Shown: piece after piece, positions 39,637 to 47,798 of the stretch
Layout of the letters: each line of letters starts with the position of its first letter
Position numbering within the stretch: position 1 is the stretch's first letter
Assembly (NCBI GenBank): GCA_040349255.1
Contig: JBEQUE010000085.1
Coordinates: 3,644-67,643, forward strand
From: DATMER01 sp040349255
GTDB lineage: Bacteria; Acidobacteriota; Thermoanaerobaculia; Multivoradales; UBA5704
Direction of reading: 5' to 3'
DNA length: 64,000 bases
The notes under the pieces: generated by a model
Databases searched by the model: none
What the model saw: only the letters and a program-made list of their open reading frames with translations
What the model was told of the DNA's origin: nothing
Program-made: the position numbers and the translations under genes

Positions 39637-40083
39637 TCAATCGAGGAGGTCGCGTTCGTCGAAATCGATCCTGTGCATGCGCAGGAGAGAGACGAGCTCG
39701 TCCGTGAAGGACGATCCCTTGTGATGCTCTTCCTGGCGCTGGATGTACCTTCGAACCGTCGCCACCTGAGATTCGCTGACCGTGAAAGCGCCGTACCCGT
39801 TCTGCCAGGCGAACCAGCATTCCGGCCTCTGGTTCAGCCAGTGGGAGGAGTTGCCTTTGATTCTCTGGACCATGTCCGAGACGGCGATGGCCGCCCCGAA
39901 CCGGACGAGAAGGTGGACATGATCCTCCACGCCGCCGATTTCGAGGAGGATCCCGTTTTCTCCGCGGATCACACCGCCCAGATAGGGGTACAGCCGCTCC
40001 CGGATCTCCCCGGTAATCAGTGGAACCCGCTCCTTCGTGCTGAACACGACGTGATAGATGAGCTTCGTATAGGTCTTGGACAT
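39637..40083 (-). CDS. REP-associated tyrosine transposase (IS200/IS605-like Y1 family)
   Basis: 148-residue Y1-type transposase/HUH endonuclease. The metal-binding HUH motif is in EDHVHLLV, and a tyrosine in RRYIQRQEEHH is the expected nucleophile. ATG 40083 is preferred because GGGGAG precedes it by a few bases; longer in-frame extensions lack support. No second IS605 gene and no clear IS boundaries are seen. Instead, several strong palindromes lie just upstream at 40218-40681, the arrangement known for RAYT genes that mobilise REP elements by single-strand chemistry. It is convergent with the PLP-enzyme gene and may mark the right border of the biosynthetic cluster. Confidence 0.88.
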   Translation of the reverse strand: MSKTYTKLIYHVVFSTKERVPLITGEIRERLYPYLGGVIRGENGILLEIGGVEDHVHLLVRFGAAIAVSDMVQRIKGNSSHWLNQRPECWFAWQNGYGAFTVSESQVATVRRYIQRQEEHHKGSSFTDELVSLLRMHRIDFDERDLLD

Positions 40084-40217
40084 CGCCTCTCCCCGGCGGA
40101 TTCTCTCTGCACGCCACGCTCTGTGGTGCCAGTCCATGTCGTGTGACTTGACTGGAGATTATCGGAATACGGAGACCGGCGCCACCAGTATCATCCCGGT
40201 GCGACCGCGCTGCCAGA

Positions 40218-40681
40218 AGCGCCCCTCGTGGGCGCTGGTACGTAGCCCCGGGTTTCAACCCGGGGCAGGGTTCCCGGATCGATTCCCCAGCGCCCCTTCA
40301 GGGGCGTTGGCGCGGACGTGGGTCGGTCCGGTCCACGCCTGCCGGTGACGCCGCCGTGCCTGCCCACAGGCCCACGCCTGCCTGCCGGTGCCCGCCCACG
40401 CCCCTGAAGGGGCTCAAAACGCAACGGCGTAATGGCGTGCGTCGCCGCCGTTGGCCCCGGGTTGAAACCCGGGGCTACGTGCCCGCGCCCGCAAGGGGCG
40501 CGTTGGATAAGCCTCCTGATGCGAGGCCGGAGGTCAAGCCTCCTGGTGTCAGAGGCCAGCCACCGGGCCGACGACATACACCACGAATGCGATCTGGGAC
40601 GGGCGATCGCCAACGCCGCCATCATTCTGGTGGCGCCCCCTTGTGGGCGCTGGTGCGTAGCCCCGGGTTTCAACCCGGGGC
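40218..40681. repeat. Cluster of REP-like palindromes in a gene-free interval
   Basis: The interval between the transposase and the next gene (40084-40719) holds no convincing gene but several hairpins. A composite unit occurs three times. One hairpin has arms GCCCCGGGTT and AACCCGGGGC with a 2-base loop (40245-40266, 40454-40475, 40660-40681). Its partner pairs GCGCCC with GGGCGC (about 40219-40235, 40485-40501, 40633-40650). The middle copy is inverted. Two smaller hairpins (CGCCCCT/AGGGGCG at 40291-40306; GCCCCT/AGGGGC at 40400-40413) lie between them. This is the layout of REP/BIME elements beside their RAYT gene. Confidence 0.85.
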
Positions 40682-40684
40682 TGC

Positions 40685-40690
40685 TATAAT
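40685..40690 (+). promoter_or_regulatory. Candidate -10 box (TATAAT) for the Gfo/VOC/TIR operon
   Basis: A perfect TATAAT lies 29 bases before the oxidoreductase start, directly after the last REP palindrome. No -35 resembling TTGACA is visible at the usual distance, where the palindrome sits. Confidence 0.5.
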
Positions 40691-40719
40691 TCAAGTTTCG
40701 TCCTGGAGGCGAGATCGCC

Positions 40720-41823
40720 ATGCCCGGCTCGATCCGTATCGGTCTCATCGGCCTTGGCAGCCAGATCCGGGATTTCCATCTCCCCTTCCTGGAGCAGCGC
40801 GGGCTGCGCGAAGGGGACGTCGAGATCGGCTGGATCAGCGGCTACGTGGAAGAGGACCGGCGCTTCGCCGAGCCCTACGAATCCCGCTGCCCCTGCCGGC
40901 CCGGGGACGCCTGGCGCGAGCTGCTGGTCCAGGACCGCGTGGACGCGGTGCTGGTCAGCCTCCCCAATGCGCTGCACGAGCCGCCGATCCGTTGCGCCCT
41001 GGACCTCGGCGTGAACGTCGCGGTGGACAAGCCGACCACGGTCGAGGCGGCGCACGTGCGCTCCCTGGTGGAGACGGCGGAGCGCTCCGGTCTCGTCTTC
41101 CTCACCATCGCCCAGCGCCGGTATGAGGCCGTCTACCGGACCGTGCGCGACCTCGTCGCGGCTGGCGAGCTCGGCCGGCCGAAATACATCGGCTACCTCA
41201 TCGCCCATTCCGTGCCCGGCCGCGGTGGCGGGAGCTGGCATTTCTCGAAACGCCTGTCGGGAGGGGGGGCCCTGATCTCCTCGGGCTATCACGGCATCGA
41301 CATCGTCCTCTGGCTCCTGGCGCACGGCCCGACCCCGGCGCCGCCTCCGAGCTCGGTCTCGGCGCAGTGGATCCTGGACGACCAGTTCCCGCCGCCGGAG
41401 CCGGACGACCGCACGGAGTCGGTGGCCGCGGTCCGGATCATGCTCGGCGAGGGCGAGGAGAGAGCCGTTTTCCAGATCACGGCTTCCTTCGAGAGCCCGC
41501 GGGGGAGCCTCGACGAGAACATCAAGATCTTCGGCACCCGGGGGGCGGTCCGCCTGATGCGGGACCGGATCGAGCGCAAGGACATGAGCGCTGCCAGCCT
41601 GGTCTATCAGAGCGCGGAGGGCGGGATCCGGCCCTACGACACCTCGGGCCTGGCGGGGGAGCGCTCGGCTCCCGTGGCAGACTTCGTCAACGCGGTCTTG
41701 GCGAGGAAGCGCGGCGAGAGCTGGCAGGTGGTCAGCCCGGCGAAGGACAGCGTGCGGGTCGTCGAGATCATCGAGAAGGCCTATCAGTCCGCAGAGCGGG
41801 GAGGAGAGGAGATTCCGCTATGA
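40720..41823 (+). CDS. Gfo/Idh/MocA-family NAD(P)-dependent oxidoreductase
   Basis: 367-residue cytosolic oxidoreductase. The N-terminal Rossmann motif is IGLIGLGSQIRDFH, and VAVDKPTT near residue 105 corresponds to the EKP motif with the family's conserved lysine. The C-terminal half (about 125-340) is the substrate-binding alpha/beta domain, with HFSKRLSGGGALISSGYHGID. A GGAGG ribosome site precedes ATG 40720. Family members oxidise or reduce sugars, inositols and related polyols; the substrate here is not evident. The stop overlaps the ATG of the VOC gene, starting a four-gene run. Confidence 0.9.
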   Translation: MPGSIRIGLIGLGSQIRDFHLPFLEQRGLREGDVEIGWISGYVEEDRRFAEPYESRCPCRPGDAWRELLVQDRVDAVLVSLPNALHEPPIRCALDLGVNVAVDKPTTVEAAHVRSLVETAERSGLVFLTIAQRRYEAVYRTVRDLVAAGELGRPKYIGYLIAHSVPGRGGGSWHFSKRLSGGGALISSGYHGIDIVLWLLAHGPTPAPPPSSVSAQWILDDQFPPPEPDDRTESVAAVRIMLGEGEERAVFQITASFESPRGSLDENIKIFGTRGAVRLMRDRIERKDMSAASLVYQSAEGGIRPYDTSGLAGERSAPVADFVNAVLARKRGESWQVVSPAKDSVRVVEIIEKAYQSAERGGEEIPL

Positions 41824-42227
41824 CGTCCATGGAGCTGCATCACGTCGCCATCCAGACCAGCGATCTCGACAGGGCCCTGCGGTTCTACGTGGACGTGCTC
41901 GGCGGCGAGGTGCTGGAGCGCCAGAGGTTCAAGAAGCGCCAGATGGCCTGGATCCGGGTGGGCAACCTCCGCATCGAGCTCTACTCGAAACGGGAGGGCG
42001 AGTCGCTGCGCCCCTGGGAGGACTTCTATTCGGGTCCGGTGCACATCGCTTTCGCCGTGCCGGACCTGGATGCCTTCCTGGCCGACGCCCTCGCCAAGGG
42101 GGCGAGCTTCCATCCCTCCCATCCGGAGCCGTTCATTCCGCCGGCGCCGGGAGCGCAGAGGATGGCCTATCTGCTGGGCCCCGACGGCGAGGAGTTCGAG
42201 GTCCGGGGAAGAGACGACGCCGGATAA
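41820..42227 (+). CDS. VOC-family (glyoxalase/bleomycin-resistance fold) protein
   Basis: 135-residue single-domain vicinal-oxygen-chelate protein. HHVAIQTSDLDRALRFYVDVLGGE starts the first beta-alpha-beta unit, and VHIAFAVPDLDAF starts the second. His residues in HHVAI and VHIAF plus a C-terminal Glu in EEFEV are the likely metal ligands. The ATG overlaps the stop of the upstream oxidoreductase gene. Members include isomerases, dioxygenases, glyoxalases and antibiotic-binding proteins. Next to a Gfo/Idh enzyme, an epimerase or isomerase role on a small metabolite is plausible but not shown. Confidence 0.85.
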   Translation: MTSMELHHVAIQTSDLDRALRFYVDVLGGEVLERQRFKKRQMAWIRVGNLRIELYSKREGESLRPWEDFYSGPVHIAFAVPDLDAFLADALAKGASFHPSHPEPFIPPAPGAQRMAYLLGPDGEEFEVRGRDDAG

Positions 42228-42239
42228 GGAGGATGCCGC

Positions 42240-43985
42240 ATGAAGGTCTTCCTCAGCTACGCGCGCGTGGATGCGGATTTCCGGGACAAAGTCCTCGCCG
42301 GCCTGAAGCACCTGAAAGGAGTGGAGGTCTGGCACGACCTCCAGATCCCGCCGGGGTCCGGCTGGCGCGGAGAGCTCGAGGGCCAGCTCCGGGGGGCGGA
42401 TGCGGCGATCCTGCTCGTCAGCCCCGCCTTCCTGGCTTCCGAGTACTGCATGAAGAAGGAGCTGCCGGTCCTGGTGCAGAAGGGCATCCCGCTGTTTCCG
42501 ATCCTCATCCGGCACAGCGCCCTGGGGCTTCATCCGGAGCTGAGCGAGATCCAGTTCTTCGATCCGCGGGGAAAGATGGAGCCTCTGGCGAGCCTGGAGC
42601 GCACTGAGCGGGAAGAAGTCTGGGCCCGCCTTTCGGAAGCCCTGCACGGCTCGGCGAACAGGCCTCCCCGCCATCTGCTGGTGAAGCAGCAGCGGGAGGA
42701 TTTCGTGGCGCGTCTCCTGCCCGCCGGCGCCGCGCAGGTCACGCTGCGTCACGAGACCCTGATGAGCCTCCTCGACGCCTACCTGGAGCTCTACGCGCGG
42801 AAGCTCATCGAAGAGGCGCAGGACCTCTTCATGACTTTCAGGAAGAGGGCGGACCGGCTGGGGCTCGAGGTGCCCGACCCCCTGCACCGGGAGGTGCTCG
42901 ACCTGCTGGAGGTCGGCCTGCCGCTCAAGCCGATCCATCTCCAGCACGTCTCGCGCCTCGATCTCGAATCGCTCCTCTCCAGCCGGGGCTACGCCACCCT
43001 CCTGCACGGCATCCGCCTGACCGACATCGACTATGACATGGCGCTGCCGCACCTCCAGCGCACGAAGCGGCCGAACCAGGAGAGATGCTCGCTGTTCGCC
43101 TACACCGAGGCGCAGTGCCTGAGGAAGATGAACCGGCTCGACGAGGCCTACGAGAGGCTCAAGGACGGAGAGTCGTTCCTCGGCGACTTCAGGGACGGCC
43201 ATTGCGTCTGCGGCCCGAGCTGCCAGCAGGAGGTCCTCCGGCTCCAGATCCATCGCGGGTTCGGCGCCGTCTGCAGGAAGCTGGCGAAGCAGGAGCGGGA
43301 GGAGGGGCGCAACGACGACGCGGCCCGTTTCCGCCGGGAAGCGGAACAGAATCTCGAGAGCTGCCTCGCCCTGGAGGACGAGAGCATACCCGCCACCGTG
43401 CGCTCCGACACGCGCTACAGCTATGGCTACTTCGTGTTCGAGATGGCCTTCCTCGACCGCGAGCAGGGAGATTCCAGCGAAGACGAGCTCCATCGCGAGC
43501 TGCGCCGGGCGGAGGCCCTCTTCAAGGCGTCGCGGGACCTGAACCGCACCTTCGCCGCTCCCCAGGCGCGTCTGGCCATCGTGCGCCAACTGCTCGGCGA
43601 GCGGGCGTTCCCCGACTATCTGCACGCCCGCAAGATCGCCCTGGGGGAGAACTCCGGGGAGTCCCCGCTGACGGCGCTCCTGTGCGGCTTCGCCATGTCG
43701 CTCGTCGCGCACGAGAGGACGGGAGGACAGCCTCGCCCCCCCGGCGGCTCCGCGCTGCTGGAGGAGCTCCGCGGCCTGCTCGAGGAGAGGCATTTCTCCA
43801 AGGGCCCCCTGGAGTGCCACGCTTTCGATTGCCGGGTCGTAAGATATGGCCGCGAGCTGGAGGACCCGGACCTGGCCGCGGTGTACGACCTGCTCACGGA
43901 GGCTGCCACTTGGGAGACCGAGACTCTCGCGGACCAGAAGAGCCGGCTGGCGAGCTTCCTGGAATTCCATCCGCCCGGCCGCTGA
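42240..43985 (+). CDS. TIR-domain protein with large uncharacterised C-terminal region
   Basis: 581-residue protein with a strong AAGGAGG ribosome site. Residues 1-135 are a TIR domain: MKVFLSYARVDADFRD, then VEVWHDLQIPPGSGW and ILLVSPAFLASEYCMKKEL. Glu74 lies where the NAD-cleaving glutamate of catalytic TIR domains sits. Residues 140-581 look helical, with TPR-like spacing in places and a Cys cluster (CVCGPSC), and match no family I recognise. Bacterial TIR proteins may degrade NAD in phage defence or act as scaffolds. Here the gene lies 12 bases after the VOC gene and 20 bases before a second Gfo/Idh gene, an unusual metabolic setting. Confidence 0.85.
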   Translation: MKVFLSYARVDADFRDKVLAGLKHLKGVEVWHDLQIPPGSGWRGELEGQLRGADAAILLVSPAFLASEYCMKKELPVLVQKGIPLFPILIRHSALGLHPELSEIQFFDPRGKMEPLASLERTEREEVWARLSEALHGSANRPPRHLLVKQQREDFVARLLPAGAAQVTLRHETLMSLLDAYLELYARKLIEEAQDLFMTFRKRADRLGLEVPDPLHREVLDLLEVGLPLKPIHLQHVSRLDLESLLSSRGYATLLHGIRLTDIDYDMALPHLQRTKRPNQERCSLFAYTEAQCLRKMNRLDEAYERLKDGESFLGDFRDGHCVCGPSCQQEVLRLQIHRGFGAVCRKLAKQEREEGRNDDAARFRREAEQNLESCLALEDESIPATVRSDTRYSYGYFVFEMAFLDREQGDSSEDELHRELRRAEALFKASRDLNRTFAAPQARLAIVRQLLGERAFPDYLHARKIALGENSGESPLTALLCGFAMSLVAHERTGGQPRPPGGSALLEELRGLLEERHFSKGPLECHAFDCRVVRYGRELEDPDLAAVYDLLTEAATWETETLADQKSRLASFLEFHPPGR

Positions 43986-44005
43986 CGGGAGACGGAGGCG
44001 GCCCC

Positions 44006-44989
44006 CTGCGCGTCCTGCTGGTCGGCTTCGGGGAGATGGTGCGGTGCTTCCACGTTCCCACGCTGCAGGCGACCCCCGGCGTCGAGCTGGTGGGCGTCGT
44101 CCGCAGCCGGCCGGCCGAGGCGGTCGCGGGAGTGCCGGTCTTCACCTCCCTGGAGGAGGCCCTCGGGCGGCTCCGTCCCGGCCTCGCCGTGGTGTCGACC
44201 CCCCATCATCTGCACGCGCCGCAGGCCGGGCTCTGCCTGGAGCACGGGTGCCACGTGCTGGTCGAAAAGCCGCTCAGCCTGGAGGTCGAGGCGGCCGAGC
44301 GGCTGGTCGATCTGGCGGCGGAACGCGGCCTGCTGCTGGTGGAGGGCCTCCAGCGGCGCTACGAAGGTTTCGCTCAGGTGTTCCGCGAGCTGGCGGCGAG
44401 CGGCGAGCTGGGCGAGCTGCGCCTGCTCCACGGGCTGTTCGCCCATCGCTTCGGCGAAGCCGACCGCGCCGGCTGGCGCTCAGACCCCCGGCAGGCGGGC
44501 GATGGCATCCTGGGGGACAGCGCCATCCACCTGATCGACCTCCTGGTCTCGTTCGCGGGCCCGGGGACCCACCGCCTGCGGTCCCGGGTGCTGAGCGACG
44601 GCGGGCAGGGGCCGAGCCACTCCTTTCTGTGCTTCTTCGACACCGACCGCGGTGCCACGGTCTCCGCCTGCGGCAGCTATCTCTCGCCCAGCGATTCGGT
44701 GCAGGAGGAGATCTCCGTCTGGGGCAGCCGCGGCTCCCTGTTCGCGCGACGGTTCTGCCCGGAGCGGACCCTGGACCCACCGACCGTCGTCTTCAAGGAC
44801 GTGGACGGGGTAAACCTGCGCGAGCTCGATCTGAGCAGCCGTCCCTTCGGCCGCGGCCTGCCCCTCGCGGCCCTGCTGAGCGTCCTGACCGGCCGCGCTC
44901 CCCGCGAGGCACTGCTCAGCGAGGCGAGGCTCACGCTGCCGACCCACCGGGCGCTCGACGCGATCCGCAGGAACGCCCTGGAGGGCTGA
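44006..44989 (+). CDS. Second Gfo/Idh/MocA-family oxidoreductase, apparent CTG start
   Basis: About 327 residues. The Rossmann fold opens at once with LRVLLVGFGEMVRCFH, and VLVEKPLSLEVEAAE is the EKP motif with its conserved lysine. GDGILGDSAIHLIDLL corresponds to the substrate-domain helix. No ATG, GTG or TTG lies between the upstream stop (43985) and the first beta-strand. CTG 44006 has GGAGG exactly 7 bases upstream and fits the fold start. ATG 44036 would remove the glycine-rich loop. It shares the operon with the first oxidoreductase, so the two may act on consecutive steps or form a mixed oligomer. Substrate unknown. Confidence 0.8.
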   Translation: MRVLLVGFGEMVRCFHVPTLQATPGVELVGVVRSRPAEAVAGVPVFTSLEEALGRLRPGLAVVSTPHHLHAPQAGLCLEHGCHVLVEKPLSLEVEAAERLVDLAAERGLLLVEGLQRRYEGFAQVFRELAASGELGELRLLHGLFAHRFGEADRAGWRSDPRQAGDGILGDSAIHLIDLLVSFAGPGTHRLRSRVLSDGGQGPSHSFLCFFDTDRGATVSACGSYLSPSDSVQEEISVWGSRGSLFARRFCPERTLDPPTVVFKDVDGVNLRELDLSSRPFGRGLPLAALLSVLTGRAPREALLSEARLTLPTHRALDAIRRNALEG

Positions 44990-45004
44990 GCCGGCCGCGG
45001 CCGA

Positions 45005-46564
45005 CTACTCGGCCGCCATGACGCCCTCGCCGGAGGAGCGCGGGCGGCGCATGAGCAGGACGAGCGGGATCATGCCCAGCACGAGGAACCCGAGCAGGCG
45101 GAAGACGTCGAGGAACGACTGCAGGGCGGCCTGCCTCTGGACCATGCCCCAGACGGCGGCGAGCGCCTCGCGGCTGGCCGTCATCGCGTCGTGGCCGCGC
45201 GCCTCGAAGGCGGCCTGGAGACGGGCGAGCATCTCGCGGGCCGCGGGGTTGAACGGCTCCACGTGCTCGCCGAGCAGTTTGGTGTGGACCTGCCGGTTCC
45301 GCGTGAGGAGGGTCTGCACCACGGCGATGCCCACGCTCGCCCCGACGTTCCGCGTCAGATTGAACAGGCTCGTGGCGTTGCCCATGCGCTCCTTCGGGAT
45401 CGGGTCCATGCTGATCGTGGTCAGCGGCACGAAGAGCAGACCGAGCGAGACGCCCTGCAGGAACTGCGGCCAGAAGAGGTCCCAGTAGCCCGCGTCGAGC
45501 GTCAGCCGGCTGAACCAGAACAGCGTGAGCGCGGTGAGCGCGAAGCCGCCGGCGAGGAGCTTGCGCGGGTCCATCCGCGCCGTGAGCAGGCCGACGATCG
45601 GCATCGCGATGAACGAGCCGAAGCCGCGCGGCGCGAGCGTGATCCCGGCCGCGATCGGCGGATAGCCCATCAGCGTCTGGAGCAGCACCGGGAGCAGCAC
45701 CAGGCTGCCGTAGAGCACGAAGCCCATCAGCGTCATGAGCAGCACGCCCGTGGCGTAGGTCCGTTCGCGGAAGACCCGCAGGTCCACCACCGGATCGGAC
45801 GTCGACAGCTCGCGGACCACCAGCGCGGTCAGCGAGACCACCGCGGTGACGATCATCCAGACGATCCACGGCGATGACAGCCAGTCCGCCTGCTCGCCCT
45901 TGTCGAGACTGATCTGAAGCGTGCCCACGCCGAGCGCCAGGAAGAGGATGCCCCACCAGTCGATGCGCACCGATGTCTTTTTCAGGTAGGGCGGATCGAA
46001 GATGAAAAGCTCCTGCATGACGATCGCGGCCACGCCCACCGGAATGTTGATGTAGAACACCCAGCGCCACGAAAAGTGATCGGTCAGCCAGCCGCCGAGC
46101 ACCGGCCCGAGGATCGGCGCCACGACGATGCCGAGCCCCCAGAAGCCCATGGCCTTGCCGCGCTCGTGCGGCGGGAAGGCCTCCAGCATCACCGACTGCG
46201 AGAGCGGCTGCATCACGCCGCCGGTCAGACCCTGGACGATGCGGAAGACGATCAGCATCGGCAGGCTCACCGAGGCGCCGCAGAGGATCGAGGCGACCGT
46301 GAAACCGATCACCGCGACCATCAGCAGCCGCTTGCGGCCGATCACCGTGGCCAGCCAGCCGGTCAAGGGAAGGATGATCGCGTTGGCCGCCAGGTAGGAG
46401 GTCAGCGCCCAGGTGGTCTCGTCCACCGTGGACGACAGGCTGCCCGCAATGTACGGCAGCGAGACGTTCACAACCGTCGTGTCGAGCACCACCATGAAGG
46501 TGCCGAACATGACGGCCACGGCGACCATCCACGGGTTGACGCCGGTGCCGGACGCGTCCTTCAT
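45005..46564 (-). CDS. MFS drug efflux transporter, DHA2 (EmrB/QacA) family
   Basis: About 519 residues with some 14 predicted transmembrane helices. Motif A-like WLATVIGRKRLLM and motif C-like APILGPVLGGWL, with VVLDTTVVNVSLP in TM1, identify the proton-driven DHA2 group. ATG 46564 is chosen; an in-frame TTG at 46597 would add 11 residues and overlap the upstream gene. It is the last gene of a leftward TetR-TolC-HlyD-MFS operon, whose other products supply the periplasmic adaptor and outer-membrane channel. Together they should expel toxic small molecules across both membranes. Export of the nearby NRPS product is possible, but nothing in the sequence requires it. Confidence 0.92.
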   Translation of the reverse strand: MKDASGTGVNPWMVAVAVMFGTFMVVLDTTVVNVSLPYIAGSLSSTVDETTWALTSYLAANAIILPLTGWLATVIGRKRLLMVAVIGFTVASILCGASVSLPMLIVFRIVQGLTGGVMQPLSQSVMLEAFPPHERGKAMGFWGLGIVVAPILGPVLGGWLTDHFSWRWVFYINIPVGVAAIVMQELFIFDPPYLKKTSVRIDWWGILFLALGVGTLQISLDKGEQADWLSSPWIVWMIVTAVVSLTALVVRELSTSDPVVDLRVFRERTYATGVLLMTLMGFVLYGSLVLLPVLLQTLMGYPPIAAGITLAPRGFGSFIAMPIVGLLTARMDPRKLLAGGFALTALTLFWFSRLTLDAGYWDLFWPQFLQGVSLGLLFVPLTTISMDPIPKERMGNATSLFNLTRNVGASVGIAVVQTLLTRNRQVHTKLLGEHVEPFNPAAREMLARLQAAFEARGHDAMTASREALAAVWGMVQRQAALQSFLDVFRLLGFLVLGMIPLVLLMRRPRSSGEGVMAAE

Positions 46565-46586
46565 CGCTTTTCTCTCAACGGCGCTT

Positions 46587-47798
46587 TCACCGGACAATCA
46601 CCGTGGGCACGACGGACATGCCGGGGCGCAGGAGGTGCCGCGGGTCCTGGTCCTTCTCCAGCACGATGCGCACCGGCACGCGCTGCACGACCTTCACGAA
46701 GTTGCCGCTGGCGTTCTCGGCCGGCAGGAGGCTGTACTTGGCGCCGGTGGCGGCGCCGATCCCCTGCACGTGGCCGTTCAGATCCCGGTCGAGCGCGTCC
46801 ACGTGAACCACCGCCTTCTGCCCGGGCCGCATGCCGGCGATCTGCGTCTCCTTGAAGTTCGCGGTGATCCAGACCTCGTCCGGCGGCACGATCGCGACCA
46901 GCGGCTGGCCGCGCTGCACGGACTCACCCGGATCGACGTTCTTGCGCCCGACGATCCCGTCCATGGGCGCGCGGACCACGGCGTCGTCGAGCTGGGAGCG
47001 GGCGAGGTCGAGGCTGGCGCGGGCCTGCGCCGCCTTCGCCTCGGCCAGCCGGATGTCGGCCTGGGTGGCCTCGACGCGGTGCGGACCGGCCTCGGCCTGC
47101 GCACGGCCGGCCTCGGCCTGTCCGATCGCCGCCGCGGCTTCTCCTTGATGGCTGATCGCGAGCTCCACCTGCTGGCGGGCCTCGGCGACCGCGGCCTGCG
47201 CGGCCTTCTCGGCGGCCTGGGCGTGCTCGAAGTCCTGGCGCGGGATCTCGTCCTTCTCGACCAGCGGCCGGAGGCGCGCCACGTCGCTCGCGGCGCGCTC
47301 GGCGTTGGCCTCGGCCTGGGCGAGTCGGGCGCGGGCCGCCTCCACGCCGCGCGAGGTCCCCGCGGCCGCGGCCCGGGCCTGGCCGACCTGCGCCTCGGCG
47401 GCCCGCAGACCGGACGACGAGGTGGTCGAGGTGATCGGGAGCTGCGCGCGCGCCGCCTCCACCGCGGCCTCGGCGGCCTGGTAGTCGGCCTCCGCCTTCT
47501 GGACGGCCAGCTCGTAGTCGTGCGGGTCGAGCTTCACCAGCACCTGGCCGGCGCGGACCGCGTCGTTCTCCTCGACCGTGACGGAGGTCGCGGTGCCCGC
47601 CACGCGGGCCGCCACGGCCACGACCGGACCATCCACGAAGGCGTCGTCGGTGCTCTCCCGGACGGCGAGGCGGCGCCAGAAGAAGAAGCCGGCCACGGCC
47701 AGGACGGCCAGGGAGACGACGAGAAAAATGCGGAAACCCGGCCGGCGATAGAGCGGTATCGACGGCGTCGAAGCCGCCTCTTCCGGGGTCGGCGTCAT
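46587..47798 (-). CDS. HlyD/EmrA-family membrane fusion protein
   Basis: 403-residue periplasmic adaptor with one N-terminal TM (IFLVVSLAVLAVAGFFFW, about residues 24-41). A biotinyl-lipoyl half follows (VAGTATSVTVEENDAVRAGQ), then a long alanine-rich coiled-coil hairpin (about 95-265), the second lipoyl half (DDAVVRAPMDGIVGRKNVDPG) and a C-terminal beta-barrel. This is the EmrA arrangement that links an inner-membrane MFS pump to a TolC-like channel. Its ATG overlaps the stop of the outer-membrane gene, and its own stop is 22 bases before the transporter ATG. Confidence 0.93.
   Translation of the reverse strand: MTPTPEEAASTPSIPLYRRPGFRIFLVVSLAVLAVAGFFFWRRLAVRESTDDAFVDGPVVAVAARVAGTATSVTVEENDAVRAGQVLVKLDPHDYELAVQKAEADYQAAEAAVEAARAQLPITSTTSSSGLRAAEAQVGQARAAAAGTSRGVEAARARLAQAEANAERAASDVARLRPLVEKDEIPRQDFEHAQAAEKAAQAAVAEARQQVELAISHQGEAAAAIGQAEAGRAQAEAGPHRVEATQADIRLAEAKAAQARASLDLARSQLDDAVVRAPMDGIVGRKNVDPGESVQRGQPLVAIVPPDEVWITANFKETQIAGMRPGQKAVVHVDALDRDLNGHVQGIGAATGAKYSLLPAENASGNFVKVVQRVPVRIVLEKDQDPRHLLRPGMSVVPTVIVR

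Noticed and set aside
39637..40083. A complete IS200/IS605 insertion sequence
   Set aside because: No accessory tnpB and no defined element ends next to the gene; multiple palindromes upstream fit a RAYT/REP arrangement better.
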